Origin: Chalara sp. BL73
Lineage: Eukaryota > Ascomycota > Leotiomycetes > Helotiales
Assembly: GCA_918026815.1 (NCBI GenBank)
Contig: CAKJVC010000193.1
Span: 310,001 to 374,000, forward strand
DNA: 64,000 nt
Reading direction: 5' to 3'
Part shown: in pieces, positions 1-12,651 of the stretch
Position numbering within the stretch: the first letter of the stretch is position 1
Layout of the letters: each line of letters begins with the position of its first letter
The notes under the pieces: model-generated
The model's database searches: none
The model's input: the letters and a program-made list of their open reading frames with translations, nothing else
What the model was told of the DNA's origin: nothing
Translations under genes and position numbers: made by a program

Positions 1-51
1 TATGGCCTCTTACAAGTGTATTGGGCGTTGCGTTGCTTAATTAAAGCGTTT

Positions 52-1416
52 CTAGATTATTTGGCTGAGCCCGAGAATGCCTCCACCGGGCTTACATTGG
101 GGAAGGGCATTACCGCATGAATGTTTCCTAATGATGTAGTTATACCCAAAGTAAAACTTCTGTCCTGCCACCTCCAGCCTACCATCGATCATCCTCTGGC
201 ATTCGTTGGCAATAGACGTACCTGCCTTCACAAATTCCGCGCTGTTCCTTACGAGCTCATTCTTGTAATCGCCGGGGAACCGCTACGTCGTTATGCCAGT
301 TGGGGGTAGTTCAAGTCGGACACGGGGACACTTACATCGTTACAAAGCTCTAGCAAGTTATCGCTGTCGCAGAATATTGCGGTGCATGTCCGAGATGGAA
401 CAGTTGTCTTTGCTTCGCGAGAGCTTGGGTCGTTTTTCGGCAATAGTAGGTCTTTAGTCGCCTTCCAGTCAGCGCCTTTCCATTGCTGTGATTCTGAAAA
501 ACAGGTCACCGGTTACATAGCACGGCCAGCAATTCAGAAACGTGCGCTGATGTATAAAATAAAACCCACATAGTTGTCACGTAGTCTTAATAACGATTCT
601 GGACCAGGCTTTTATTCCAGAGTCAATAGAAAGGCTTCCCATATATATGGAGAAGGCTTACCTCGGCAGATCTTGCTTCCAAGCTGTCGGTATCACTGGC
701 ATTGAGCGGAGCCTCGATTAAGAGCGGGACCGATCGTCATTGTTGCCCATTCTCACACGTTTTCTTTCTAACAACATTAAAGTGATCATTCGGGAAGAAC
801 TGCTGCCCCATAATCTCGTTCTCAGTGAATCCTTTCCTGCCTTTACATGTCTCGCGAATCGATCCTACGGAGTTCTTGATCGCCTGCCCCGGAACCGCCT
901 GCCATCCTCCCTGTGCAAAATCACATTTAACACGAACATGCGATTTTCTAGGTTGTATCTCGATTTGGAAGCGGAGCGGGGACCTACATCGTTGCAAAGA
1001 ATGATGGCTGAGCCCCCTTTGTACTCGGCTGCTCTGCACGAGCGCGCCGAGACCGCGTAGAGCTTGTCGGGCCAGGAAGTCGATGAGTTTAGCGAAGCAT
1101 CAATGTCTCGAACGTCGGCTCTCTCCCAGCTCTGTCCCGGAGGAAAGCATATCGCGGGATGCTGGGCAGTCAGTTTGGTCATAGCACGTACGGAGGGAGA
1201 AGCGGGGATAGGCTTACTGTGAAAGCGAGCAAGGGAGGAGCGCGCTGATTGAGCGAATTAGCGGTGAAATGAGATGTTGTTGGAGGGTCATACAATGACG
1301 TTAGGATGCTCTTGTCCAGGGGGAGTAGCGGTTAGGGCATTTGTTGTCTGAATAGTTTCGATCACAGGTGCACAATCCACGAGTTGTGCAACGATAGCAA
1401 AGACCAAGAACATCAT
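52..1416 (-). pseudogene. two-module cysteine-rich secreted protein locus (one damaged gene or two tandem genes)
   Basis: The first exon (1416-1294) encodes a signal-peptide-like start, MMFLVFAIVAQLVDCAP. Good introns (1245-1293, 1162-1217) lead to exon 1161-988, which ends in the motif CRAAEYKGGSAIILCND. A later stretch (about 958-737) holds Cys residues and GQQFFPNDHFNVVRKKTCEN, then TGA at 737-739. A second copy follows: exon 485-336 ending CTAIFCDSDNLLELCND, a 53-nt intron (283-335), and exon 282-52 containing GQKFYFGYNYIIRKHSCGN and stop TAG at 52-54. The two halves align well enough to be duplicates. Two problems suggest decay: the intron after the first LCND keeps frame only if it is 29 nt (959-987), since the better-looking 40-nt one (948-987) shifts frame; and the TGA at 737 separates the modules although the frame stays open after it up to a donor at 661. 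Alternatively these are two genes, the second lacking a visible signal exon. No function is assigned; the style resembles small secreted fungal proteins. Confidence 0.5.
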
Positions 1417-2922
1417 GGTTATTTTACCTTATTTCGACATAAACAAAGAGGATATGCTGGTGTAGAATGTAGCTTCCAAAGGCTATCTGCAGAAGCCTTC
1501 TTTTCTAATTTCCCATATTTGTCAAGTAATGGATGATCATACAAACAGAGAATAGGTCTGTACGAGCAAAAGATTCGCATATAAGTAATCGCTCCAGAAA
1601 ACGTGTGATCCAGGTCCCGCAATCAATAACTTCGTAGGCTGAAAGGTCCATTCACAGATTCGAATGGCCATCATACATCACGTCAGCGGTGCCAACCTAC
1701 TTGACCTCGAAAGTTGAGTCACGGCCACGAGATGGCTTCGTGACGATGATCAAGGTCGCAGAAACTCCTCATCTACCACGACAAGCAAGGATCCAAAGCA
1801 AGGCATCACCTCAACGTGACTTACCAACCAACCATTCCGAAGAGCCACACTCACAAGCGCAAACACCGCTTTACATCATGATCACGGCCTTGCGCCGACC
1901 CCACGGCCTGCGTCTTGTTATCCCATGGACCGATGCATCCCAACAGCAAGATCCGAAAGCGGCATCTCCGCAATTCAGCACACCGCACCGGTTACCTACC
2001 CACGCCCTCCCGTTCGAGAGGGGAACCGCAGGCCCACGCGGGTCCACGCACCGACAAATCTCCGCAGAGAACATGTCGTTCTTGCCCTCGCCCCGGCAAA
2101 AGAACCACGAACCTACCTACCTCGCCCACAGGAAAAAAGAAGGGCGTGTTTGGAGAGCGAATCCGGATATCAACCCCCCCCCCCCCCCCTCTCCTATCAT
2201 ACCGCCCAGCCTGGGCCTAAGTGCCGGGGACCACCAGACGGGCGCCGGGTCCGGTTGTCATCGATGGCACGTGGTCGCTTAAATCAGGGGTTTCATCTAG
2301 GCGGCGGCCAGGCATGGAGCTGCAGCTGCTGCGGTGTGGAGGGTGGATTGTATGCATGCTGAATGTTGATTTGTCTCTGACGCCGGCTTTGCGCGGATTT
2401 TCGAGATGTGTCTGGAGGTTGACGGTGGTTCGTTCACCGATGCGGCGTGTTCGTGCTTCTAGGTGGCACAAGATTCTGCACAGGTGCGCTCAAGGCGACC
2501 AACGTATCAATTATGCTTGTTTGAGCTTTCCGCTATCAACTTTGGTCGGGACTAAACCAGATGCTGTGATAAGAATCGTTCGTTCAAGAATCACAGCAAT
2601 CAAAAAAATATCAAACCTTATCATTGAGCATTGAAAGGCAGCTTCATGGAACTGTACATTGACAGAAATTATATACTAATAGGATAGCTATGCGATGTTA
2701 ATCTGTGCAAGCACAGCAATACCTATACCATTCAAAGCTCCCGATATTCCCCCTCCCTGACACCAATCGTGACTCCATCCTTACATTGACAATAAAATCC
2801 TATCCGCTATGCAATGCAGACGAGCCAATGTAGCTCGTTAAACGCCAGTACACTAAGATATAATAAACATGATGCGTCCCTATTTAATGTCATATCGCTG
2901 TATTATCATTAGGCATAATTGT
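1417..2922. other. intergenic, GC-rich, with a poly-C tract
   Basis: No convincing gene. Open frames between 1690 and 2370 overlap on both strands and have Pro/Arg/His-rich low-complexity translations typical of GC-rich noncoding DNA. The right end is probably the 3' flank of the CDC4-type gene, and the left end is the upstream region of the secreted-protein locus. Confidence 0.6.
2174..2189. repeat. homopolymer run of 16 C
   Basis: Sixteen consecutive C residues followed by TCTCC, inside a GC-rich intergenic stretch. Length is likely to vary between isolates and between sequencing runs. Confidence 0.9.
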
Positions 2923-5900
2923 TCATGGCTCATCTCCGTCTTCCTCGACCAGCCGTTCGTCTTCTGGTAGGCTTTGGCCGTCGGGAAGAACGAGATCTCG
3001 GAACCCACGTTTCGAAGCTGGAATACCATCTCGTGAAGCGCCAAAGTCAATAACCTGAGAAAAGTTAGCTGTGGAATTTGTGGCCGGCTAGCGAATAGAC
3101 TGACCTCGACGTATGTACGATTATCACGTTGGACGGCTGCAACGCATCTTCGCTCATCGAATTTGACTTGCCAAACGCCGCTAAGATCTGTTAAAAGATC
3201 TTTCAAGCATTCACCCGTCTTTACATTCCACATCTTCAAGGTTCTATCTGAACCGGAGATGACTTTCTGCCCATCATGCTGGAAGCAGGTGATAGCGCCA
3301 GTATGTGCACTTAATGTATTTTTACATTGTCCATTCTCGGGGTCCCAAATTCTGAGGGTTGAGTCTGCAGCTGCTGAGACAAGACGTTCATCGCGGAGAT
3401 CTAAAAGACCAACGAGGGAGGTATGGCCATCGAGAGTAAACAAACATTGACCGGTTCCCAGAGACCAAATCTTAACGGAATTGTCCATAGAACCACTTAT
3501 GCAACGGTTCCGTTTATTATCTAAAACAACGCTGTAAACTTTCATCGAGTGGCCTTGCAGGCGGTGTACGGTTTCACCTGTTGATATCTTCCAGACGCGG
3601 ACAGAATTGTCATAACTACCGCTTACGAGTGTGTCCTGATGGGCAGCAATGGCACGAACCGAATGGGTGTGGCCATGTAGGCTACGAACGAAATAAGGAC
3701 AGTCCGCATCGTTAGCCAGAGGGCCACTCTGGATGTATCGTTTCGCTCCTTGTTCAGGCAGTTTCCAAACACGAAGCTGAGAATCTCGCGAACCGGTAAT
3801 AATCAGGGGTTTTTCTGGCAACATTACTGGTTGGCCTTTCTCTACCCGACCTGTTGCTTCGGGCATGAGGATCTGGAGGCATCGTACGGTAGATGTGTGT
3901 CCACTGAAAACTTGGGTGCATAACCCTTTCTCAATATCCCATACACGAACGGATCGGTCTGTAGACCCTGATACTAATACATTACCCTCATATTGTAAAG
4001 CCCAGACGCCACCTTCGTGGCCTTCGAGCTTTTTCCTTAGCTTGCCAGTTCTAGCATCGTACACATGAATCAATGTATCATCGCTGCCCGTCAAAATTTT
4101 GTCATCGTCAAACTGAAGACAAGTAATCACATGAGACGGATGTGCAGGAAATGCAAAATGACGTGGCTCCACTTTGCCGCTTGTCCAGCTACGTTGTAGC
4201 AGATGATGCCGCCGATATAGTGATTTGAACAGGTGTAGCTGGCGTAAGCTTGGTAGACCAACCTGGGGATTGGGTACCGCCAAGGCAGCCGCATTCGCAG
4301 CAGCGAGAGGGCCTTCAGATTTATCGTACCTGATGGAGTTAGACTCGTATGCTTTATCCGCATTGTCGTGTCCTAATGCCCTTCTCTTGGCTCGATCAGC
4401 AGAGCCAGGCAAATGAGAAAGCCGCTTCCTCTTTATACTCGAACGCAACGCCTTTCTCGTGGGTTCGCCTTCCATATCCATCTTACGAGAACCGGATAAC
4501 ACTGGAGTTATCGAGTCAGCATCCGGTGAAGACGTACTTTCTGGGACACTGAGATCCTCCTCATAACCATCAGGTCCATAGGGATCCTGCCAGCCCCAAC
4601 CCTGCTTGATTGATCTTTCTAGTTCTCCTAGTGGAAGCGTAAGCCCGTCACGGTCAAAGAGCTCTTTCCATCCAGATTCGTTCGAGTCGATGATGTTTCT
4701 CCATTGTTTAGATGCACGAGCAGCCCGACAAAGATCTCTATGATCTAGGTAGCTTAAAATGTGCAAGCTTAGCTCTAATGGGAGCTGGCCGATGAAGTCA
4801 CATTTCAAAGCAGGATTTACTACATCTGCTACAATATGTAGAGTTTTCCTCGAACATCGCTTAAGGAAATGATACATCATGAATGTTTTCATCTCGTTCG
4901 GCATCGCTTCGAAAGCTTCCAGCATAGAGCTAGTGTCTCTAAGAGATGCAGCATTAGTACGGGTTGGGGGTGAAACATCTCGAGAATTTCGATTAAGTCC
5001 GTGTAAAGAACGTGATGTTCGGAGGCGGCCATCGCTTCCAGCGGTCTGTTGGCTATCGCTGAGATGCGTTGCAGAACTAGCGTCGTGAAGATGATCTTCG
5101 ATAACTGCATTATCATAGCTTGCATCATCCGAGTCTTCACTATAGAAGGTAGGCGACAGACCAGGACTAGGAAGACTAGCATTCTGCGCAACTGCAATAC
5201 TTAGAGATAGTCGTTGCCCCGGTGTTCGAGAATGGGCCGAATCTACCCTATCCAAAGGCTCCAGGTCAGATTCAGCGATAGGAGGGGTAGCCACAGCGTT
5301 TGCAAACAGATCGTCGGTGGTCTCGTCTTGCTGGCCATCACCAAGAGATCCATTTTGACTCATTCCAGACTGTGGTGTATATGTAGCTTGAAAGCTACCT
5401 AGCGTTTGATTCTGATCATTGGCGGCAGTTTCGAGTTCAGACAAATCCGGTGTGGCAAGACATGTATCTGATAGCTTAATGCCGAGTCCATGACGTCGAG
5501 AGCGTTTTTCTTTGAGTGATCGAAAATTTTCAGCGGCCGTCTCTGAATCGAGTTGGACTTTGTGTGGCTTGGAAGGTAATGATGCAGGAGATTTTGGTAA
5601 TTTTTCAGGAAGCACCCTACTTGACTTTTTGTGGTTACTTAAGGATTGCTTTTTATGATGTCCCACTCGGTCCTTGTCTCTTCCTTCCACGCCAGGCGTC
5701 CTGAAGACCCACTCTGAATCAACAGCTGTCTGGTCGTTCCTGGAGTATGAATGCAATGTGCTTTCTGGAGCGAACGGCGAAACCTGCAAATGATTATTAG
5801 TCATAGAATTGTTCTAGAATGGTTTTGTCACATACCGTTCGTCTATCATCCTGGAAATCTACAAGCCTACCATCGAGCTCGAATGAAAAGTTTGCGAGCT

Positions 5901-6213
5901 CTGCAGGAATCTCTTTATGGGCTAGAGGATATTCTTTGACATCTAGGCTAGCCAATGGGTTACGGACAAGGAGTGAAGGATAGGATCGTTTGGTGGTAGT
6001 CGTAGTTGTGATAGTTTTTGTTTCGACACATTCTGCAACTCCTATCTGGATTCTTGACACGGTATCTTGTTCTTCCCATCCTATTGACACGGTCTGACTA
6101 GTCCGGGGCCGTCGAGTCTCGCTTCCGCCCTGCATGGACTTTGGATTCGAAGGAAACGGACTCGGTGATGCATCGGATGTATATTTGATACTGGAACGTC
6201 CTGCAGCGTCCAT
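2923..6213 (-). CDS. cdc4: CDC4-type F-box/WD40 protein (SCF ubiquitin-ligase substrate receptor)
   Basis: Spliced product of about 1062 aa from three exons: 6213-5836, 5783-3105 and 3054-2923, with introns of 52 and 50 nt, both phase 0 and with good GT-AG ends. The N-terminal ~450 residues are Ser-rich and probably disordered. An F-box follows at about 457-500 (LPLELSLHILSYLDH), preceded by the fungal CDC4-group segment NPALKCDFIGQ. About seven WD40 repeats occupy roughly residues 675-1000 (ILTGSDDTLIHVYD, VSGSTDRSVRVWD, ISGSMDNSVKIW). After the last intron the product ends YVEVIDFGASRDGIP, as in filamentous-fungal Cdc4 rather than Met30/SconB. Known role of the family: it binds Skp1 through the F-box and phosphodegrons through the propeller, targeting cell-cycle inhibitors and other proteins for degradation in the nucleus. 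The start is the first ATG in the 5' frame; a further upstream noncoding or coding exon cannot be excluded. Confidence 0.92.
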
Positions 6214-7963
6214 AGCTAGCACCTTTCATGTATCTGGACAAGAGGTTGATGGGTCTGTGAGCATCCGCTGTCTCGCCCCTGGACCCTTAACGCGTCCTCA
6301 ACACGAAGACCTTGAACGCGAGCGTTTTGGAGGTTTCTTGATCCACCAAAGGTCCTAATAATCTGGCAAGAGTAACATAGCAAAGTCCAGCCTTTAACGA
6401 AGTCGTTTCGGGTGCGAAGTGGGGTGTGTTGAGAGCAGCCCCGGGTAAAGCAAGATGTAACGTAAGACAGTAAGAAGTTGTGTTATGACGAAGGCAGAGC
6501 AAGCAGGTTGAAGAAGCCCTGGAAGAGGCTTTGTTAGACCTAGTCGCAAAATTCGAAGACGCAACTGTTAAGGGAGGTCGCAAAGCAGAAAGAGAGTCTC
6601 CCAAATAAGGCAGTGTGGAGGAGGCTGGTGGACGGACTTTTGGTGGCAGAGTTGCCAAGCAAGCAGCGGCGGATTTTTCGCTTCGGAGGGGGAAGAGCTT
6701 CTTACTAAGCAAAGCACCTCGCCTTCCGATAGAACCTACCACCCGAACTCACCTCGGAACGCAAGTTCTATAAATGACATGTCAGCCCATGGATCTATAT
6801 TGAGGAGTTCTTTTTTTTGCATGTTGGAATTTTTTTCAATATGATACTACCTAAGTTTTTTGGCTGGCTTATTTTTCTGAGCTAGATCTACCGCTCTTTC
6901 TGCTAATATTGCCAACGATTAATCCCCTCTTTGACGACGCCACCAAATGCATGCACCGTCATCAACAGCAATAGGTAGAGAGAAGATGTATTAACTTCAA
7001 GTTGCTCTCTGGTTTCAGCACTATTAGGGATATAGGTGATGCACCAGCAAGAGAGGTCGCAAAGATATTCCAATATAGCATCCCAAGCGGACCTGTTTCT
7101 CTTGCTTGCTACCGTAATGAAGTTGATCACCGAACGAGCTACAGGCTCTTGTATGTATGAATTTAGCGACATGAACTAACAAGAAGAGCCATGAGGATAA
7201 CATGACTTTGAGCAGTCGGATGACTAGCCATAAGCTTTGGAGATCCAGAAGCCTGATCTCATTTTTCTATTATGTCAAGATGCCTGCCCGCGAGATGCCA
7301 TAGATTTTAGACCTTCAGCCCTTGGTCTTATATTAGATGGTATGGTAATATGGTGGATCTGGGCTTTGACGAACCCCATTGTTGAGAGTCGAGATATGTT
7401 GCACCTGTAGAAGGACGGGAGCAACTGTGCGAGCGGGGATCCTTCCCTGCCTGTATCTTTCAATCAACGCGAGATGGTTTCAAGCCATATTCTCTGTATC
7501 TCGTGTTCGTTGCAGTAAATATGTGAGCCAACTACAGACAATCAGACCTTTGTAGTTGTTGGTAAACCGCATCCTTACGCAAGACAAGTTATTTCTTTTA
7601 TCATTTATAGAATATGTAACTTGCTTTTCATTATACAAACCAACAAGTGTTCATCTCAACTGTATATGAGCTATCAACGTTAACATAATTTGAAGCTCAT
7701 ATAGGGAGAAGCACGAGTATATCATCAACCGCTTCCGGTCGCTCTTTCCTTTCCCGTTACAGTAAGGGAATCCAGGGTGCCTACCTGTGTGTTTTTTCAG
7801 AGTCTGTCATTACCCTCCTAAAAACACATCAGCGGATTGCCCCTTCTTCCCCCTCTCTCAATTCTGTCTTCTTTAAACCTATCTTCGACCGTCATCATAA
7901 ATAATTATAATCCAAATTCTCACCGCCTCACGAGCCGTCATCTAACAACTCCAATCTGCAATC
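6214..7963. other. intergenic between divergent CDC4-type and HOP1 genes
   Basis: Holds the 5' flanks of two divergent genes. Frames at 6287-6742 (minus) lie immediately upstream of the CDC4-type start and are probably leader sequence. From 6780 to 7900 the DNA is AT-richer with short, uninformative frames. Pyrimidine-rich sequence just before 7964 is compatible with the HOP1 leader. Confidence 0.6.
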
Positions 7964-10398
7964 ATGGACATCTTAAAGTTCATGACAACAAATGCCACTA
8001 GCAGCCAACATGGGAAATCCAAAAACACCCGTCCACGTCGACGTCCACGCCCACAGGCCCCACAACTGCTGTTGCCAACATCGGGGACATTGCAGGCCAC
8101 AGAGGAAGAACTCCTAGTTGACCAGCTGCAAAGTTTTGAGATGGCTCGTGTAGTAATTACAGCTACTGTAGGTTACCTCATCCGCGGTTTGATATAACGC
8201 CGTTAATGAAGTATGGCAGATCAGCAACATTCTGTTCCTAAGAGGTCTCTTCTCTGACAACTGCTTCGAAGGGCGGCAATACGAGTTTGACAATCCGAAT
8301 TATACTTATAAAAGCTTCATGGAAGGCACCAATGGCTTTGGAGTAGAGAAGAGTTCAGGAAAGGCCTATTGGGTGGTTCTTGTTCCTGGAAAAGATGATG
8401 GCGTGAACAAGGTTCTTGGCTGGCTAGTGAGTATCACTTTACACCTCGGATAGATAATCTTCAGTGATTCCTGATGAATTATAGGATGGCGGCGTGGCGG
8501 ATGCCTTACAGCGAAAGTACTTAGCATCGCTGCAGTTTTCGATTTACGACAAATCTGTAGCTGCCGGAAATTGTACGTCTTGTTCAAATATCACCTTTCT
8601 GGGTTTTATTCGCAACTGACTTGGTTTTGTTAGTGGTTGAAGCTTATATCATCAATGTCACTTACAGCGACGATGTTGCGTCCCTGCAAGTCCATTCTAA
8701 GTCTCGTTCTAACACGGATTCTGGAGAGAAGACTCTTCTTCTGGTTGAAGCGAAAAAAGAGATAATGAGATTAGTCAATATGGTCACTGTTCAAACGTAC
8801 AAATTAGACGATGAAGTTGGCGAGCTACCTATTGATGGCTACATGAACATTCTGCTAACCTACACTCAAAACTGCCCCATAGGTTACAACCCTGTTGGCT
8901 TTAAGGCGTGCCCAGACCCGGAACTTGAAGTTAGCACTGGAGCTCAGCCAATAACCGGAAATGCGGGTATGCTCATCTTAGGTTGTAGCAAAAGGACATA
9001 CTTAGTAACAATGGCAGGCCTTCACATTATGCAAGTAAGACTACATAATAGGCAGTTGTCGGTGCGATCTAAACCAACAGCGTTATATGAGTCTCATGTG
9101 CGTTCCACTCCTCTATTTCCATCGGCACCTGTATGAGAGCTTGATACGCTCCTAAGGACTCAACGATAAGTAACTAAATCTGACACTTCATATTAGAGAG
9201 GAAAGCGGGAAATTCCGTCTCAGTCGTCAGATGGTCAAACCCAGGAGTCGGCTTTGGATGCTTTCACAAAGGTCGGAGCCACTAGAGACATCCACAATCA
9301 TACACAAGATACACAATTGTTTCGGGCTGAGCCTTCAAGAACTTCAGATATTATTGACCAACAATATACGCAGCCTGTGTTAAGTAGAATAAGTGAGGCG
9401 CAGAAGCACAAAGTTGATGAGTATGGATTCTCTCTTTATATGTGTGCTCTGAAGCGTTGCTGAAATTACTACTATCAAGGCCGCACCCATGTGAGTGCGA
9501 GGTTGAGGCGGGGGCTAGTGAAATGCTGGAATGCGATATTTGCTCCGGCTCTAAGCATGCTCAATGTTATGGGTATCTAGGTACCCGCCCGAATCGCTTC
9601 GTGTGCTACACATGTCTGTTAATTTCGCATAAGCGATTCTTCACCAAGATGAAGAAGATGTGTATCAAGAGACGCACTTTGTACCACTTCAAAATGGGAG
9701 GGGATGTTAGTCAAGTAGGAGAATACACTAGCCGGAAGATATCATGCCTCAAGGGGCTCCTCGAAGGGTACGTGATGTCCATCCATTTGGGACATGATGT
9801 TGTGGACAAGCCCCTCAGAGAACAAGTTCAGACTGACTGGAGACTAAAGGCTACGTAAAGATGGATGCATCACCATGGCCGGGAAGTGGAATATTACCGA
9901 GACAAGCCAGGGCAAAGCCACTGAGCTACCTGTGGTTCAATTCATCAAGGATAGTAACTATTTTCAGCCACACTTGCATATAGAACATTATGTGAGTACT
10001 TCATCACACTGGTATGCCCGTTACATTAACTAAGCGATCTACAGTTTGTCCTGCCTCCGTCACAAGATAATGTAAGTTATCCCAGATTCAGCCTCATTCC
10101 CATTTTGGATGATTCACATGTTTCTAAGATGTTCTCGTGGTAGTTACTTCAAAGCTCTAGGCACATTGGTAGCAGCACTCAAGGAACACCTAACTCAAGA
10201 ATCTCTGGTACTAGCATTGTGTCTAGTGCCAGAGAGACTCTGAACCCAGTCGACGCGCATCAGCATCTTCTCAAGAGTCCCTTGACGTCTTCGAAACGTC
10301 CCTTTTCTAACTCTACCATGGGCGTCGTATTGTCTTCGAAGCGTCCTAGAAATGTGACAGCAATCACAAGTCCATATGGTTTCCGCCGAACCAGATGA
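7964..10398 (+). CDS. hop1: HOP1-type meiotic chromosome-axis protein (HORMA domain plus PHD-like zinc finger)
   Basis: Nine exons splice to about 647 aa: 7964-8171, 8212-8426, 8485-8572, 8634-9130, 9197-9420, 9480-9767, 9850-9991, 10045-10071 and 10144-10398. The first intron (40 nt) is the least certain. The N-terminal HORMA domain spans about residues 45-270 and includes ISNILFLRGLF, GNLVEAYIINVTYSDD and GYNPVGFKACPDPE. At about 411-455 is a Cys/His zinc finger (HPCECEVE, CDIC, KHAQC, CYTC), followed by a basic winged-helix-like stretch. This HORMA-finger order is that of Hop1; S. cerevisiae Hop1 is 605 aa. In the family, the HORMA domain binds closure motifs to build the axis, promotes interhomologue recombination and recruits Mek1. 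The tail is Ser/Thr/Arg-rich and ends GFRRTR. No closure motif was identified with confidence. Confidence 0.88.
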
Positions 10399-12651
10399 TT
10401 TTTGGTTAGGGCTTTGAGGATCATGAGGTTTACATGTACTAAAGGTTGAACGGCAATGGTCTTGGCGTAGAAGATGGCTATATATAACTATGTGATTGGT
10501 TTCACCAATGCCAATCAATATTACCTTCTGGGAATCATTCTGGGAGCAGGCGATGGGACTAATGGAAGAAGGCAATAGCTAAGCCGATTGCATTGTGCAC
10601 TATAGAGGCTGATTTTGCTGGTCTTGTACTATACGATGATGCTGTGCTTATAAATATACTATTTGAAATGCTGTTCAAAGAGAAAGATTCCATTGAGGGA
10701 AGTACTCCGCGTCTCCCGTAAAGTTTCCACGGACCTTGCGGAAGGGTGGATGACTGGGGTTAATTGTGCACTAATATGAAACAATTCTCTATGAACGAGC
10801 ACGTTCAGTAATAATTGATCTGTTTGTGGAACTCTGCCCGATGTGGTCTCTTCATCGAGCCAAATGAACTCGCGTTGAGTATATAAATGCAAGCGGTATG
10901 GAAAGTTACCCCATCTCTGCCGTCTGGGGTCTTGGCACCTTCGTGTTCTCAGCCATTAGGCTTGTCCAATCATGGACAGGAGATCCAAGCAATCTCCAGA
11001 GTCTTTCCCATAATGAAACCTTATCCCAGCTAGTGCCAGGGGTAAAGAAGATGCGCGTACCTTGGCCAGGGTGATTTACTTAGAACAATGGACCTTTTGA
11101 AAGGATGAAGCTAAGCATGAATATACATTAGTTTGCTCGTTTTCTACGAGGGGATGATGGTGGTATCAAAATGCTAGCGAAATAGAGGGCTAAAATTTGA
11201 GAACTGCTGCTGGTTTTTGTGCTGTTGGGAAAATGTGTTTGCGAATGGCTGCATCTTAAAAAGGGGGGGTTTGCTCGGAGATGGAGGCAGGATTCTGGCA
11301 TGCTGCGCAACAGCAGCATGTGCTTGTCCGCAGACTGTAGTGCCGAAGATTCCACTTCCTTCCTTCTACCGTTGTGGAAGCGTTGGACCAAGTGACATAC
11401 TTGGCAGTTGTGTTTGAAATTGTTTTGAATTGGAGATACGACGCACATCAACCTTCCGTCTGCGATTTCATGTTTGAGGTTACGGAGCCAAATATGTTAC
11501 AAGGAGCAACTAGACACAGCAGACACGTACGAATCAGGCGTAGCTGAGGCCCAACGGCAAAGACGAGATCGACTCCACGGGATCACCGCCACCAGCATGG
11601 GAATCTAGAAAGGGTAGGGATATAGTGCCGGGAACTAGATATCTATCGTACGGAACAATCCAGTTCTGGCTACCATGCCTACAAGATTGATTGATGGTCC
11701 CAACATGCCGGACGGAGGCTTTCATTGTAAGCAACTCCCAATTCCTGAGTTATACGGCCGTTCAGTAGGCCATGGATGACCAAGCTGGCTCTATGAGGAC
11801 CCCAAAAAAAAGCATTGTTTTTCGCGGGTGGGATTCCTTGAACGATTATGCTGAGGCGATCGATCCCCATCACGGTCGGCTGACCTCCAAAGGGTCTTGA
11901 TGAAATGATTGATGGGCGAGACTGTAAGATTGTACAATAAATAAACCGCAGAATTATAGGCGATTTCTGCAGGGGCGCTCAAAAATGATTCACGATTCAG
12001 GAAATCAGGATACCTGCAGCTTTTACCCCTGGAGGGTGTTGTGATCCTAGCTTTCGATCAGTCAAACTAACGAAGCGCCTTGTCGGCTTTCGTGCATAGC
12101 GTGCTTTTAAAAATCGGCCGCCGGCTGGCACCCAGGTCTAGTCGTTTCTTAGCATGGGACGGATGGCTCGAAGTCGAATAGGACGAGTTGGGCGGGAGAG
12201 GGGGGAAAGACGAGGATTAAATTTATGTCCAAGCGTTCAACCAGATCACCAGCTCTCTTTTGTCGTCTACCACAAGGTTCTCGTCTTCTTCGTCTTCTTC
12301 GTCGTTCGTCAACAGCAGCACCATTGTCGTTGTGCTCCCCACCCGCACCCCAAATTCACGACGACCTGCTGCAGAAGATACGCTGCCCGGCAATTGGAGA
12401 AACCATCATTGCTTGACCCTGTATCCTTCTGCACCACCCGTGAGCCCGCACTCCCGGCGGATCTTATACCTCCAAAGTCTCCTCCCAATTGCCCGATAAA
12501 TGTCATGTCTCAGCGGCCATGAAAAATTGACCAACGAGTTCTTGCAGGTCTCACAATTGAGACAGTATCCAGTTTCGATCGCGACGGCCACGACTCAAAC
12601 GAATGCTCCTCGAGATAAAAGACGTGCTGTGGCTTGTAAGTGCCAGGAATA
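10399..12651. other. intergenic and long 5' leader of the downstream gene
   Basis: No supported gene. Scattered frames under 110 codons on both strands lack family signatures or splice logic. The last 450 bases are pyrimidine-rich with TTC/GTC repeats around 12280-12310, a composition common in fungal promoters and leaders, so they probably belong to the gene starting at 12652. Confidence 0.6.

Noticed and set aside
1689..2362. Overlapping open frames of up to 197 codons in GC-rich DNA
   Set aside because: Frames overlap on both strands, the translations are Pro/Arg/His-rich, and they span a 16-C run; no splice or family evidence.
6287..6742. 151-codon minus-strand frame upstream of the CDC4-type gene
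   Set aside because: Ser/Ala/Leu-rich translation with a non-ATG feel, located where the leader is expected; nothing links it to the F-box protein.
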